DNA of 64,000 bases from Saccharothrix sp. (GTDB taxonomy: Bacteria > Actinomycetota > Actinomycetes > Mycobacteriales > Pseudonocardiaceae): assembly GCF_031180885.1 (NCBI RefSeq), contig NZ_JAPSLK010000002.1, positions 1 through 64,000 of the forward strand, written 5' to 3'. The translations under genes were made by a program, and so were the position numbers. Positions 18,511-26,866 of this stretch are shown piece by piece; position 1 is the stretch's first letter, and every line of letters begins with the position of its first letter. The notes below the pieces were generated by a model. The model was not told where the DNA came from. It ran no database searches and saw only the letters and a list, made by a program, of their open reading frames with translations.

Positions 18511-20397
18511 TCAACGGCCGCAGTGGCACGCCCCCTGCGGGCAGTGGGCGCACCCGGACAGGTCGGGCACGTCCAGGGTCGGGTTGCGGTCGTGGAAGCC
18601 GACCGGGCGGAACAGGAAGCCGCTGTAGTCCACCGGCATCACCGGCCAGTCCTCCGGGCGCGGCAGGTGGGTGGGGCCGAAGACGTGCCACAGCACCACG
18701 TCCTCGTCCACCAGCGGACGGTCCTGCGCGCTCCACAAGGGCAGGCCCGCGCCGCCGGGGTGCTGGTTCGGGTACTCCCCCGCCGGGTACCGCTCGTCCT
18801 CGTGGAACCTGGTCACCCACAGGTGCTTGGACGCGAACGCGGCCCGTGCCGCGACCGTGGCCTCCGGCTGGGCCAGCAACACCGGACCTGGCCTGGGGAC
18901 CAGCTGGTAGGAACGGCGTTGGCCCAGGCGGTTGGTGTCGGTACCGCGCACCAGCCACGTCCGGCCGCGCAGCGGGTCGGCCAAGCGGGCCGCCGAAGAC
19001 TCGCGGTCCAGCACGGTGGTCGTGGTGGTGAAGGCGTTGCCGCGGGGGTTGGCCGGACCGGTCGGCACGCCGACGAAGTCGACCTCCTCCACGGTGTTCA
19101 ACGGCCCGGCGACCTCGGTGTCCAGCCGGGCGCAGAACAGGTGCTGGTGCACGGGTGCGACCAGGCCCGGCGCGACGAGTTCGCCGTAGGGGCCTGGTTC
19201 GCCCGCGCCGCAGAACACGACCCCGGTGGCCTTGGCCTCCAGCTCGATCGTCCCGTCGAGGTGGAAGTACCAGAAGAAGCCGTAGTCGTAGTTGCCGATC
19301 GTGCTGAACGAGGACACCACCAGCCGCCGCGACCGCCGCACGTCGGACGCCCCGGTGAGGATGTTGGTGTGCTTCCACAGCACCCCGTAGTCCTCCTCGT
19401 GCATGCAGACGGCCTGCGGGATGGTCAGCGGGTGGCCGTGGTCGTCGGCCAGGACGGCGTCGAAGTAGTGGATCACGCCCAGGCAATCGCAGCCCAGCCG
19501 CAGCGAGTTGGCGTTCTTGCCGAGCAGGTACTCGCCCGCGTCGAAGTAGCTGATCCAGTTGCGCCACGGCGCCGGGTCGCCGTACGGGACGACCATCTCG
19601 GCCACCGACGCCCGGTACACCACGGGGTCGCCGCCGAACGCGATCCGGTGCAGCGTCAGGCCTTCGCGGGCGTTGAACCCGATCCGGAACGTCCAGCCCT
19701 CCCACGTGACCTCGCTGCCGGAGACGGTGAAGCTCACGCCCTCGGGCTGGGTGATGGAGATCGGCTTCAACGTCGTCCGCGGCTCGACGCCGGTGTAGTT
19801 GCCGTGCTCGACCGGGACCGGCACGTCACCGGAGTCGGTCACCGCCAGGACCTCGCCCGCGATCAGGTCCACTTCGCACAGCAGCCCCTCCACGGGGTGC
19901 GCCCACGGGCTGTCGTCCACGTGGTCGCGCAGGAACGTCAACGCGCGCAACACCCGCCGCCCGCGCAGCAGCGGCTCGTCGAAGGACCCCGGTGACAGGG
20001 GCGCGACGAACGCCGGCGACCAGTCCTCGATACCGCGCCGCCGCATCGCCGCCTGCCAGCGCGGGTCGGCCCGGACCAGGTCGGCGCTGCGGTCGTACTC
20101 CTCGAACAGCACCGCGGGCTGCCCGTGCTTCTCCGGGTCCAGCGGCCGGTGGGACTCCTCCACGCCCGCCGTCGCGTCCACCACCGCCTCGGCCACCTCG
20201 CCGGTCGCGGTGTCCAGCAGCACCGCCCGCACCCGCCGGGGCGTCGGCAGGCCCAGCCGCACCGCGTCCTTGGGCGGCTCGACGGGCAGCACGCTCGGGA
20301 ACCGGGTCGTCGGACCCACCCGACCCGCGGCCACGAGCACCGCGCGCACCCGGGCGATCTCGGCCGCGGTCAAGGGGTCGAGGGGATGTGTGGTCAT
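18511..20397 (-). CDS. Copper amine oxidase (primary-amine oxidase, phenethylamine/tyramine type)
   Basis: 628 residues, the usual length of bacterial copper amine oxidases. TIGNYDYG (near residue 370) contains the Tyr that becomes topaquinone; YFDAGEYLLG supplies the catalytic-base Asp; HQHLFCARLD and the later FGPTHLPRPEDWP supply the three copper histidines. Overall wording (NSLRLGCDCLG, HEEDYGVLWKH, GGAGLPLW, PVMPVD) follows the Arthrobacter phenylethylamine oxidase closely. It oxidises primary amines to aldehydes with release of NH3 and H2O2. No signal peptide is visible, so it is probably cytoplasmic. The ATG at 20397 is favoured over upstream starts. It is divergent from an amine-deacetylase-like gene and near an aldehyde dehydrogenase and aromatic meta-cleavage operon. 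Confidence 0.93.
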   Translation of the reverse strand: MTTHPLDPLTAAEIARVRAVLVAAGRVGPTTRFPSVLPVEPPKDAVRLGLPTPRRVRAVLLDTATGEVAEAVVDATAGVEESHRPLDPEKHGQPAVLFEEYDRSADLVRADPRWQAAMRRRGIEDWSPAFVAPLSPGSFDEPLLRGRRVLRALTFLRDHVDDSPWAHPVEGLLCEVDLIAGEVLAVTDSGDVPVPVEHGNYTGVEPRTTLKPISITQPEGVSFTVSGSEVTWEGWTFRIGFNAREGLTLHRIAFGGDPVVYRASVAEMVVPYGDPAPWRNWISYFDAGEYLLGKNANSLRLGCDCLGVIHYFDAVLADDHGHPLTIPQAVCMHEEDYGVLWKHTNILTGASDVRRSRRLVVSSFSTIGNYDYGFFWYFHLDGTIELEAKATGVVFCGAGEPGPYGELVAPGLVAPVHQHLFCARLDTEVAGPLNTVEEVDFVGVPTGPANPRGNAFTTTTTVLDRESSAARLADPLRGRTWLVRGTDTNRLGQRRSYQLVPRPGPVLLAQPEATVAARAAFASKHLWVTRFHEDERYPAGEYPNQHPGGAGLPLWSAQDRPLVDEDVVLWHVFGPTHLPRPEDWPVMPVDYSGFLFRPVGFHDRNPTLDVPDLSGCAHCPQGACHCGR

Positions 20398-20539
20398 GGC
20401 CCGAGTATTCGAGGGACCCGGTCGCGCGGTCTTGCGCCGGCGCGTACGGGAGTTGCGTTGGAGCGCACGTTCGCCGACGGTCAACCGCCGGGCGCTGCGG
20501 GACAAGCGCTTTGCCCTTGGCGGGACCAGTATTCGCCGC

Positions 20540-21646
20540 ATGTCGACGGGTTACGTGTACCACGAGCTCTACGGCTGGCACGACACCGGAACGCACGCCG
20601 GCCTGCTGCCCGCCGACCCCCGGCGGGGCCTCCAGCCGCACCGCCACTTCGAGAACGCCGAGGCCAAGCGGCGCGTGCACGAACTGGTGGTGGTCAGCGG
20701 GCTGGTCGACCGCCTGACCCGGCTGTCCCCGCGACCGGCCACCGACGAGGAGATCCTGCTGGTGCACACGCCCGGCCACCTCGCCCGGCTGGTCGCGGCC
20801 AACGGCACCGGCGGCGACGCGGGTGACGGCGGCAGCCCGTTCGGTCCGGGTGCCCTGGACATCGCGCGGCTCGCGGCGGGCGGTGTCGTGCGCGCGGTGG
20901 AGGCGGTGGTGGACGGCGAGGTGGACAACGCCTACGCCCTGGTCCGCCCGCCCGGCCACCACGCGCTGGCCGACACCGGCATGGGGTTCTGCCTGCTGGG
21001 CAACCTCGCCATCGCGGCGGCCTCGGTGCGGCGATCGCGGGGCGTGGCGCGGATCGCCGTGGTGGACATCGACGTGCACCACGGCAACGGCACCCAGGCC
21101 GCGTTCGCCGACGACCCGGACGTGCTGACCATCTCGGTGCACCAGGACCGCGTGTTCCCGCCCGACTCGGGGCACCTGACCGAGCGGGGATCGGGCGCCG
21201 GGTTCGGGTACGCGCTGAACGTGCCGCTGCCGCCGGGGACGGGCAACGGGGGTTACCTGGCGGCGATGCGGCGGGTGGTGCTGCCCGCGCTGCGCCGGTT
21301 CCGACCGGAGTTGGTGCTGGTGGCGGCCGGGTTCGACGCGAACGCGGTGGACCCGCTGGCGCGGATGATGGTGACCGCCTCGGGGTACCGGGAGATCGGG
21401 CGGGTGCTGGTGGACGCGGCGGCCGAGCTGTGCGGGGGTCGGATCGCGTTCGCGCACGAGGGCGGGTACGACCCGGTGTACGTGCCGTTCTGCGCCCACG
21501 CGGTGATCGAGGTGCTGGCGGGTGTGGAGGAGCCGCTGGAGGACCCGTTCGCGGTGAACTTCGACAACCAGGGGCAGCAGGAGTTGCAGCCGCACCAGGC
21601 CGTTGCGGTGGAGGCGGCGGAGAAACTGGTCGCCGACATCGGGTGA
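20540..21646 (+). CDS. Class II histone-deacetylase-like / acetylpolyamine amidohydrolase
   Basis: 368 residues of the arginase/deacetylase superfamily. RPPGHHA has the active-site histidines, DIDVHHGNGTQ the zinc Asp and His, and AAGFDANAVDPLARM the second zinc Asp. Bacterial members hydrolyse N-acetyl groups from polyamines or other amines. Divergence from the amine oxidase (142 bases between starts) suggests that it releases free amine from N-acetylated forms before oxidation; that substrate link is inference. The ATG at 20540 begins STGYVYHELYGWHDTG, the typical N-terminus of this group. An ACAAGCGCTTTGCC palindrome lies about 35 bases upstream. Confidence 0.88.
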   Translation: MSTGYVYHELYGWHDTGTHAGLLPADPRRGLQPHRHFENAEAKRRVHELVVVSGLVDRLTRLSPRPATDEEILLVHTPGHLARLVAANGTGGDAGDGGSPFGPGALDIARLAAGGVVRAVEAVVDGEVDNAYALVRPPGHHALADTGMGFCLLGNLAIAAASVRRSRGVARIAVVDIDVHHGNGTQAAFADDPDVLTISVHQDRVFPPDSGHLTERGSGAGFGYALNVPLPPGTGNGGYLAAMRRVVLPALRRFRPELVLVAAGFDANAVDPLARMMVTASGYREIGRVLVDAAAELCGGRIAFAHEGGYDPVYVPFCAHAVIEVLAGVEEPLEDPFAVNFDNQGQQELQPHQAVAVEAAEKLVADIG

Positions 21647-21982
21647 GCCGGGGATGATCGGGGCGTGTCTCGCGCTGAGGGCGACTGCCGCCGCTGCGAC
21701 CGGCCCGACGCGACCCGTCGGCCTTCGCCGGCTTGCGAGTAGTCCTCACCTGCGTCAACAGCGGACTTCAGTATTTCTACGGACCGCTGAACAGCTCCGC
21801 CCCGACCACGCTGTGAGAGTGCTGTCCATTGAGGACGTCTCGGTCGCCGGCAAGACGACGTTGCAGGGGGACGCCGGCGTGTTGAACGGCGCAGCCTCCG
21901 GCGTCGCCGCGGGGCCGCCTGGAAGTCGGCTGCCCCGGCGCTTACCCGGGTTCCGCAGCCCACTGAACACCGAGAGGAACAC
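21647..21982. other. 336-bp leader region of the binding-protein gene
   Basis: No gene with codon bias. I looked for known riboswitch cores (guanidine, cobalamin, c-di-nucleotide) and found none that fit. CCCCGGCGCTTACCCGGGTTCC near 21934-21957 can pair locally, so a structured leader is possible. A GAGAGGAA ribosome site precedes the ATG at 21983. Confidence 0.4.
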
Positions 21983-23137
21983 ATGAGAAGGCACCGAGCG
22001 GTCCTCGTCGCCGCCGCCTTGGCCGCCTCCGCGCTCACGGGCTGCGGCAGCGGCGGCGACGACACGATCAAGATCGGCGCGATCGCGGGGCTGACCGGCC
22101 AGTTCGTCACCGCCGAGGTGGTCAAGACCGCGCAGCAGGTGTTCGACGACGCCAACGAGGCCGGCGGCGTCAACGGCCGCAAGATCGAGTACATCGTCAA
22201 GGACGACGCGGGCGACCCGCAGCGCACCGCCCAGGTGGCGCGCGAACTGGCCGACGCGGGCGTGGTCGCCATGGCCGGGTCGGCCAGCTTCACCGACTGC
22301 GACGTCAACGACGCCTTCTACCGCCAGGCCCGGATCAGCTCGGTCATGGCCGTCGCGGCCACCCCCAAGTGCTTCCAGACCCCCAACATCGCCCCGGTCA
22401 ACGTCGGCCCGTTCACCCTGATGACCGCCGTGCTCCTGCACGCCTCGCAGAAGCTCAAAGACAAGAAGATCTGCAACTTCACCGTCGTGCTGCCCGGCAG
22501 CGAGGAGGCGGTGAAGGTCGCGCTGGAGCGGTGGGAGCAGCTCAGCGGGCAGAAGCTGGTCATCAACGACATGACCGTCCCGCAGAGCGGTGACCTCACC
22601 CCCTACCTGCTCAAGGCCAAGCAGGCGGGCTGCGACGCGGTCCTGTTCAACCCGGCCGAGTCGCTGGTGGTGCCGTGGCTGCAGGCGGCCAAGACGCTGG
22701 GCATGGACGACGTGGACTTCCTGCTGCTGGCCCCCGCCTACACCGACGGCGTCGCCAAGGCGGTCGGCGGGCTGGGCCTGAACGTCTACGCGGGCAGCGA
22801 GTTCGAGCCGTTCACCTCCGACAGCCTGGCCAACAAGGGCTGGCGGGCCACGGTGACCCGGGCCGACGCGCAGGCCACCGCGTTCTCGCAGGGCGGCTAC
22901 CTGGCGGCGAAGTTCACCCTGGAGGTGCTGGAGACCATCCAGGGCGAGGTCACCCGCGACTCGGTGAACGCGGCGCTGCGCGACATGACCCCGATCGAGG
23001 ACCCGATGCTGGGCACGCCGTGGGAGTTCGGTCCCGGCGAGAGCCACGCGCCCAACCAGGGCTCCAAGATCGTCCGCCTCACCGGGCTGCGCTGGGTGGT
23101 CGTGGACGACACGTTCATCACCGTGCCGGGCGCCTGA
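21983..23137 (+). CDS. Branched-chain-amino-acid-type ABC substrate-binding lipoprotein
   Basis: 384 residues. A short signal ends in the lipobox LTGC, so the mature protein is anchored to the outer face of the membrane. IKIGAIAGLTGQFVTAEVV, DDAGDPQRTAQVARELAD and the type I periplasmic-binding fold are those of LivJ/HAAT family proteins, which bind amino acids, amides or aromatic acids. No permease or ATPase gene is nearby, so the transporter partner must be elsewhere, or the protein is a sensor. Its place beside amine and aromatic catabolism genes suggests an aromatic or amine ligand; inference. Confidence 0.88.
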   Translation: MRRHRAVLVAAALAASALTGCGSGGDDTIKIGAIAGLTGQFVTAEVVKTAQQVFDDANEAGGVNGRKIEYIVKDDAGDPQRTAQVARELADAGVVAMAGSASFTDCDVNDAFYRQARISSVMAVAATPKCFQTPNIAPVNVGPFTLMTAVLLHASQKLKDKKICNFTVVLPGSEEAVKVALERWEQLSGQKLVINDMTVPQSGDLTPYLLKAKQAGCDAVLFNPAESLVVPWLQAAKTLGMDDVDFLLLAPAYTDGVAKAVGGLGLNVYAGSEFEPFTSDSLANKGWRATVTRADAQATAFSQGGYLAAKFTLEVLETIQGEVTRDSVNAALRDMTPIEDPMLGTPWEFGPGESHAPNQGSKIVRLTGLRWVVVDDTFITVPGA

Positions 23138-23172
23138 CCGTGCGCAGCTGTCAACACCGAAGGGGAATTTCC

Positions 23173-23919
23173 ATGTGTCACACCGACGAGTCGCGCCCAC
23201 CGGCCCCGCCCGAGACCACCAGCGCCGTCGCCGAAGCCGGTGCGCTGCGGCTCACCTCGGCCGACGGGGCCGGATTCCTGGCCTACCAGGCGGTCCCGGA
23301 AACGCCGACCGGGGCGGGGGTCGTGCTGCTGCCCGACGTGCGGGGCGCGCACGAGTTCTACCGGGACCTGGCGCGGCGGTTCGCGTCCACCGGCGTCGCC
23401 GCGCTGGTCATGGACTACTACGGCCGGATCGCGGCGGACGACGTGCGCGACGCCGACTTCGACGGGTTCGCGCATGTGTCCAAATTGGACCGTGAACGGG
23501 CACAGGACGACGTCGTCGCCGCCGTCGACCACCTCGTGTCGGGGGCTATGGGACCGGTGACCTCGGCGTTCACCGTCGGGTTCTGCGTGGGTGGCGCGAT
23601 GTCGTGGGCTCAGTCGGCGTTGCAGCCCCGGCTTGCCGGGGTCGTCGGCTTCTACGGGCGGCCCGCCGAGTGCCGGGAGCTGATCGACCGGATGACCCGG
23701 CCGCTGCTCGTGCTCGCCGCCGGCGCCGACGTGCTCACCACCGTCGAGGACAACCGGGCGTTCGAAATCGAGCTGTCGGAAGCCGGTGTGCCGCACGAGT
23801 TCCGGCTCTACCCCGACGCCCCGCACTCCTTCTTCGACGGCGCCCTGCCCGACCAGGCCGACAACGCCGCCGACGCGTGGGCCCGGGTGCTGGCGTTCCT
23901 GCGCGCCACGGCGGGCTGA
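23173..23919 (+). CDS. Dienelactone hydrolase family protein
   Basis: 248 residues, alpha/beta-hydrolase fold. VGFCVGGAMS carries the nucleophile Cys in the GxCxGG motif of dienelactone hydrolases, AAGADVLTTVEDN the Asp and YPDAPHSFFDG the His, so the triad is complete. The N-terminus MCHTDESRPP is common to actinobacterial members. True dienelactone hydrolase acts in chlorocatechol breakdown, but most family members are broad hydrolases, so the ring-cleavage role is unproven. AGGGGAA is the ribosome site; 35 bases separate it from the binding-protein gene, so they may be co-transcribed. Confidence 0.85.
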   Translation: MCHTDESRPPAPPETTSAVAEAGALRLTSADGAGFLAYQAVPETPTGAGVVLLPDVRGAHEFYRDLARRFASTGVAALVMDYYGRIAADDVRDADFDGFAHVSKLDRERAQDDVVAAVDHLVSGAMGPVTSAFTVGFCVGGAMSWAQSALQPRLAGVVGFYGRPAECRELIDRMTRPLLVLAAGADVLTTVEDNRAFEIELSEAGVPHEFRLYPDAPHSFFDGALPDQADNAADAWARVLAFLRATAG

Positions 23920-24040
23920 GGTGCGGCCGGGTCGACGCGGGTGGCTGCCGATCGTGCCGGGGCACGAGATGGTGGGGGTGGGTGATGGTGGCGGGGACTG
24001 TGCCGCCGATCGGCGGTGGCCAGTTGCTGAGGAACGCGTG

Positions 24041-25042
24041 ATGGGCCTGCACCCCGAAGCCCGCGCGGTGATCGAGGACAGCGCCGCGCGTGGCGGGCTG
24101 GGGCCGTTGGACGAGCCGGCCGAGGTGCGGGCGCGGTTCGCCGCGGTGTGGCAGTCGTCGGGGCGGGGCGAGGTCGTGGATTCCGTGGTCGACCGGACCG
24201 TCCCGGGGCCGGCGGGGGCGATCCCGGTGCGGGTCTACCGGCCGCACGGCGACGGGCCGTTCCCGGTGCTGCTGTGGTTCCACGGCGGGGGGTGGGTGGT
24301 CGGCTCGCTGGACGCGAACGACGCCACCTGCCGCGCCCTGTGCAACGCGGTCGGCATGGTCGTCGTCTCGGTCGCCTACCGGCTGGCGCCCGAACACCGC
24401 TACCCCGCCGCCGCCGAGGACGCCTACGCCGCGTTGACCTGGGTGGCCGGGCACGCCGGCGAGATCGGCGCGGACGGGCGGATCGCGGTCGGCGGGGAGG
24501 GCGCCGGCGGCAACCTGGCGGCCGTGGTCAGCCTGATGTCCCGCGACCACGACGGACCGCGGATCTCGCTGCAACTGCTGGCCTCGCCCGTGCTGGCCCC
24601 GCCCGCCGACCGGCAGTCCTATGTGGACTACGGCGAGGGGCACTTCCTCAGCCGGGCGGACGTGGAGTGGTTCTTCCGCCAGTACCCGCGCGACGAAGGC
24701 GACCTCGACGACCCCTACCTGTCCCCGCTGGCAGCGTGCCACCTGCGCGGACTCCCGCCGGCGCTGGTGCTGACCGCCGAGTTCGACCCGCTGCGCGACG
24801 AGGGCGAGGAGTACGCGCACCGGCTGCTGGACGCGGGTGTGCCGGTGACGTTGCTGCGTTACGAAGGCCAGATCCACGGGTTCTTCGCCCTGCTGGTCGA
24901 CCACCTGTCGATCTCCGCCCAGGCCCACGCCCGCGCGGCGGCAGCCCTGCGGGCGGCGTTCGCGCAGGAACCTTCGGCGGACGGCGACGAGGTCGGCCCG
25001 CTCGCCCGGTTGACGCGCGGAGCCGACCCTTACTGGATCTAG
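24041..25042 (+). CDS. HSL-type alpha/beta hydrolase lacking the nucleophile serine
   Basis: 333 residues of the hormone-sensitive-lipase esterase group. The oxyanion-hole motif FHGGGWVVGS is intact, as are the Asp region TAEFDPLRDEGEEYA and the His in GQIHGFF. The nucleophile elbow, normally GDSAGG, reads GEGAGG (codons GGG GAG GGC GCC GGC GGC near 24490-24510), so Ser is replaced by Gly. The protein should be inactive as a serine esterase unless another residue substitutes. The gene is otherwise intact with good codon bias, so it may have a binding or decarboxylase-like role. ATG 24041 follows a TGAGGA site. Confidence 0.82.
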   Translation: MGLHPEARAVIEDSAARGGLGPLDEPAEVRARFAAVWQSSGRGEVVDSVVDRTVPGPAGAIPVRVYRPHGDGPFPVLLWFHGGGWVVGSLDANDATCRALCNAVGMVVVSVAYRLAPEHRYPAAAEDAYAALTWVAGHAGEIGADGRIAVGGEGAGGNLAAVVSLMSRDHDGPRISLQLLASPVLAPPADRQSYVDYGEGHFLSRADVEWFFRQYPRDEGDLDDPYLSPLAACHLRGLPPALVLTAEFDPLRDEGEEYAHRLLDAGVPVTLLRYEGQIHGFFALLVDHLSISAQAHARAAAALRAAFAQEPSADGDEVGPLARLTRGADPYWI

Positions 25043-25051
25043 GTTCGACTG

Positions 25052-25340
25052 GAACGCGCTTCGCGCTCTTAAGATCAAAGCCAAAAAGCTCAAAAGCGGC
25101 GCTCGCCGCGCGGCACGCCCCCGGCGGTGGAAGGGCGTCGGTTCGTCCCCCGTACGGCCTGCCGGAGGCAACCGCGCTTTGGTCTTCTCCGCAACCGGAA
25201 AAGCGTGGTTGCGGAGAAGGGCGAAGCGCGGTTGGGCTGCGCCCAGGCCGTACGGGGGACGAACCGAGGCCCTTCCTGTGGCTGATAGCCCATCGGCGCG
25301 CCTGCGGCGCAAAAGCAGGCCGCTGCGCGGCGAAGAGCGT
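25052..25340. repeat. Intergenic repeat element, copy A: nested 130-nt hairpin
   Basis: Between two convergent genes lies an element whose core folds into one long hairpin: outer 23-bp perfect arms (25138-25160 with 25245-25267), middle AACCGCGCTT/AAGCGCGGTT (25170-25179 with 25224-25233), inner TTCTCCGCAACC/GGTTGCGGAGAA (25185-25196 with 25207-25218). The same element occurs in opposite orientation at 48300-48665. It has no terminal inverted repeats or gene of its own that I can see. It could end transcription from both sides. Confidence 0.85.
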
Positions 25341-25343
25341 GAG

Positions 25344-26768
25344 CTAGCCGTGGTGCATCCAGATGCCCTTGACCTCGGTGTAGGCGTCGATCGCGTAAGG
25401 CCCCATCTCCCGCCCCCACCCGCTCGCCCGGAACCCGCCCCACGGGGCCGCCGCGTCCGGGATGCACGCCATGTTCACGAACACCGCGCCCGCGCGAATA
25501 CCGTCCGCCAGCCGGTGGGCGGTGCGCAGGTCGTTGCTCCAGACCGACGCGGCCAGGCCGTACGGTGAGTCGTTGACGCGGTGCAGCAGTTCGTCCTCGT
25601 CGTCGTACGACAGGACCGCCAGGACGGGGCCGAAGACTTCCTCACGCGCGATGGTCATGGTGTCGGCGACGGACCCGAACACCGTCGGCTGGTAGAAGTG
25701 GCCCGGGCCGTCCGGGATCGTGCCGCCGGTGACCAGGTCCGCGCCCTCGGAGATCGCGCCTTTGACGAAACCGTCCACGCGGGAACGGTGTTCGGCGCTC
25801 ACCAGCGGGCCCAGATCGGTGTCGGGGTGCAGGCCCGCGCCTAGGCGGAGCTTGGAGGCGGCCGTGGCGAGTTTGGTGGTGAACTCGTCCTGGCGCTCGT
25901 GGTCCACGTAGAGGCGGGCGTAGGCGGCGCAGACCTGGCCGGTGTTGAGCAGGCCGCCGGCGATGGTGCCGGCCACGGCCGCGTCGACGTCGGCGTCGCG
26001 GGCCACGACCGTGGGGGTCTTGCCGCCCAGTTCCAGCGTCACCCGCTTGAGGTCGTGGGCGGACGCGGCGACGATCTCCCGGCCCACGGCGGTCGAACCG
26101 GTGAACGACACCTTGTCCACGCCGGGGTGGCGGACCAGTGCCTTGCCGGTCTCCGGGCCGCCGGTCACCAGGTTGACCACACCGGGCGGGAAGCCCGCCT
26201 CCACGCACAGCTCGACCAGGCGGATGGTGGTGAGCGGTGTCTGTTCGGCGGGCTTGATGACGGTGGTGTTGCCGCACGCGAGAGCGGGAGCGAGTTTCCA
26301 CGCCATGATCATGAGCGGGAAGTTCCACGGCGCGATGAGCGCGCACACGCCCACCGGGACCCGCTTGTCGTACTGGAGGGTGTCCGGGAACGACACCTGC
26401 CGCACCGCGCCCTCGATCTTGGTCGCCCAGCCCGCGTAGTAGCGGAAGTGCTCGACGGCCCCGGTGACGCTCACGCCGCGCGCGACCGGCAGCGGCTGGC
26501 CCTGGTCGCGGGTCTCCAGCTCGGCCAGCTTCTCGGCGTCCGCCTCGATCAGGTCGGCCAGCCGCCACAGGAGGGTGGCCCGCTCGGTCGCGGGCAGCGC
26601 TTCCCACGCCGGTTGGGCCGCGCGGGCGGCGGCCACGGCGTCGTCCACGTCCCCGGCGGTCGCGTCGGCGACCTCGGCCAGCGGCTCGCCGGTCGCCGGG
26701 TCGGTGGTGGTGAAGGTGTCCGTCGCCGCCACCCACCGGCCGCCGATGAAAAGACCTGTCGCGCGCAT
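25344..26768 (-). CDS. Aldehyde dehydrogenase (phenylacetaldehyde dehydrogenase-like)
   Basis: 474 residues of the NAD(P)+ aldehyde dehydrogenase superfamily. LIAPWNFPLMIMAWKLAPAL, FTGSTAVGREI, the general-base Glu in LELGGKTP and the catalytic Cys in TGQVCAAYAR are present. Genes of this type next to an amine oxidase and an FeaR-like AraC protein suggest FeaB, oxidising arylacetaldehydes to arylacetates; the assignment rests on context. AGGGGAG precedes the ATG at 26768. It lies about 100 bases downstream of the AraC gene on the same strand. Confidence 0.88.
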   Translation of the reverse strand: MRATGLFIGGRWVAATDTFTTTDPATGEPLAEVADATAGDVDDAVAAARAAQPAWEALPATERATLLWRLADLIEADAEKLAELETRDQGQPLPVARGVSVTGAVEHFRYYAGWATKIEGAVRQVSFPDTLQYDKRVPVGVCALIAPWNFPLMIMAWKLAPALACGNTTVIKPAEQTPLTTIRLVELCVEAGFPPGVVNLVTGGPETGKALVRHPGVDKVSFTGSTAVGREIVAASAHDLKRVTLELGGKTPTVVARDADVDAAVAGTIAGGLLNTGQVCAAYARLYVDHERQDEFTTKLATAASKLRLGAGLHPDTDLGPLVSAEHRSRVDGFVKGAISEGADLVTGGTIPDGPGHFYQPTVFGSVADTMTIAREEVFGPVLAVLSYDDEDELLHRVNDSPYGLAASVWSNDLRTAHRLADGIRAGAVFVNMACIPDAAAPWGGFRASGWGREMGPYAIDAYTEVKGIWMHHG

Positions 26769-26866
26769 GTCGACTCCCCTCTGACTGGCTGAACGCGGCC
26801 AGTGTGGGGGCTGCCGGACCCAGCGGGCTTGGCTCCGGGTGCACTGCGGTTGTCGGTCTGTGCGCG

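Noticed and set aside
21647..21982. Riboswitch in the leader of the binding-protein gene
   Set aside because: ACCCGGGTTCC recalls a piece of guanidine-I consensus, but the other conserved parts are missing; a covariance-model search would be needed.
23173..23919. True dienelactone hydrolase of a chlorocatechol pathway
   Set aside because: No ortho-cleavage dioxygenase or cycloisomerase is present; the family is broad.
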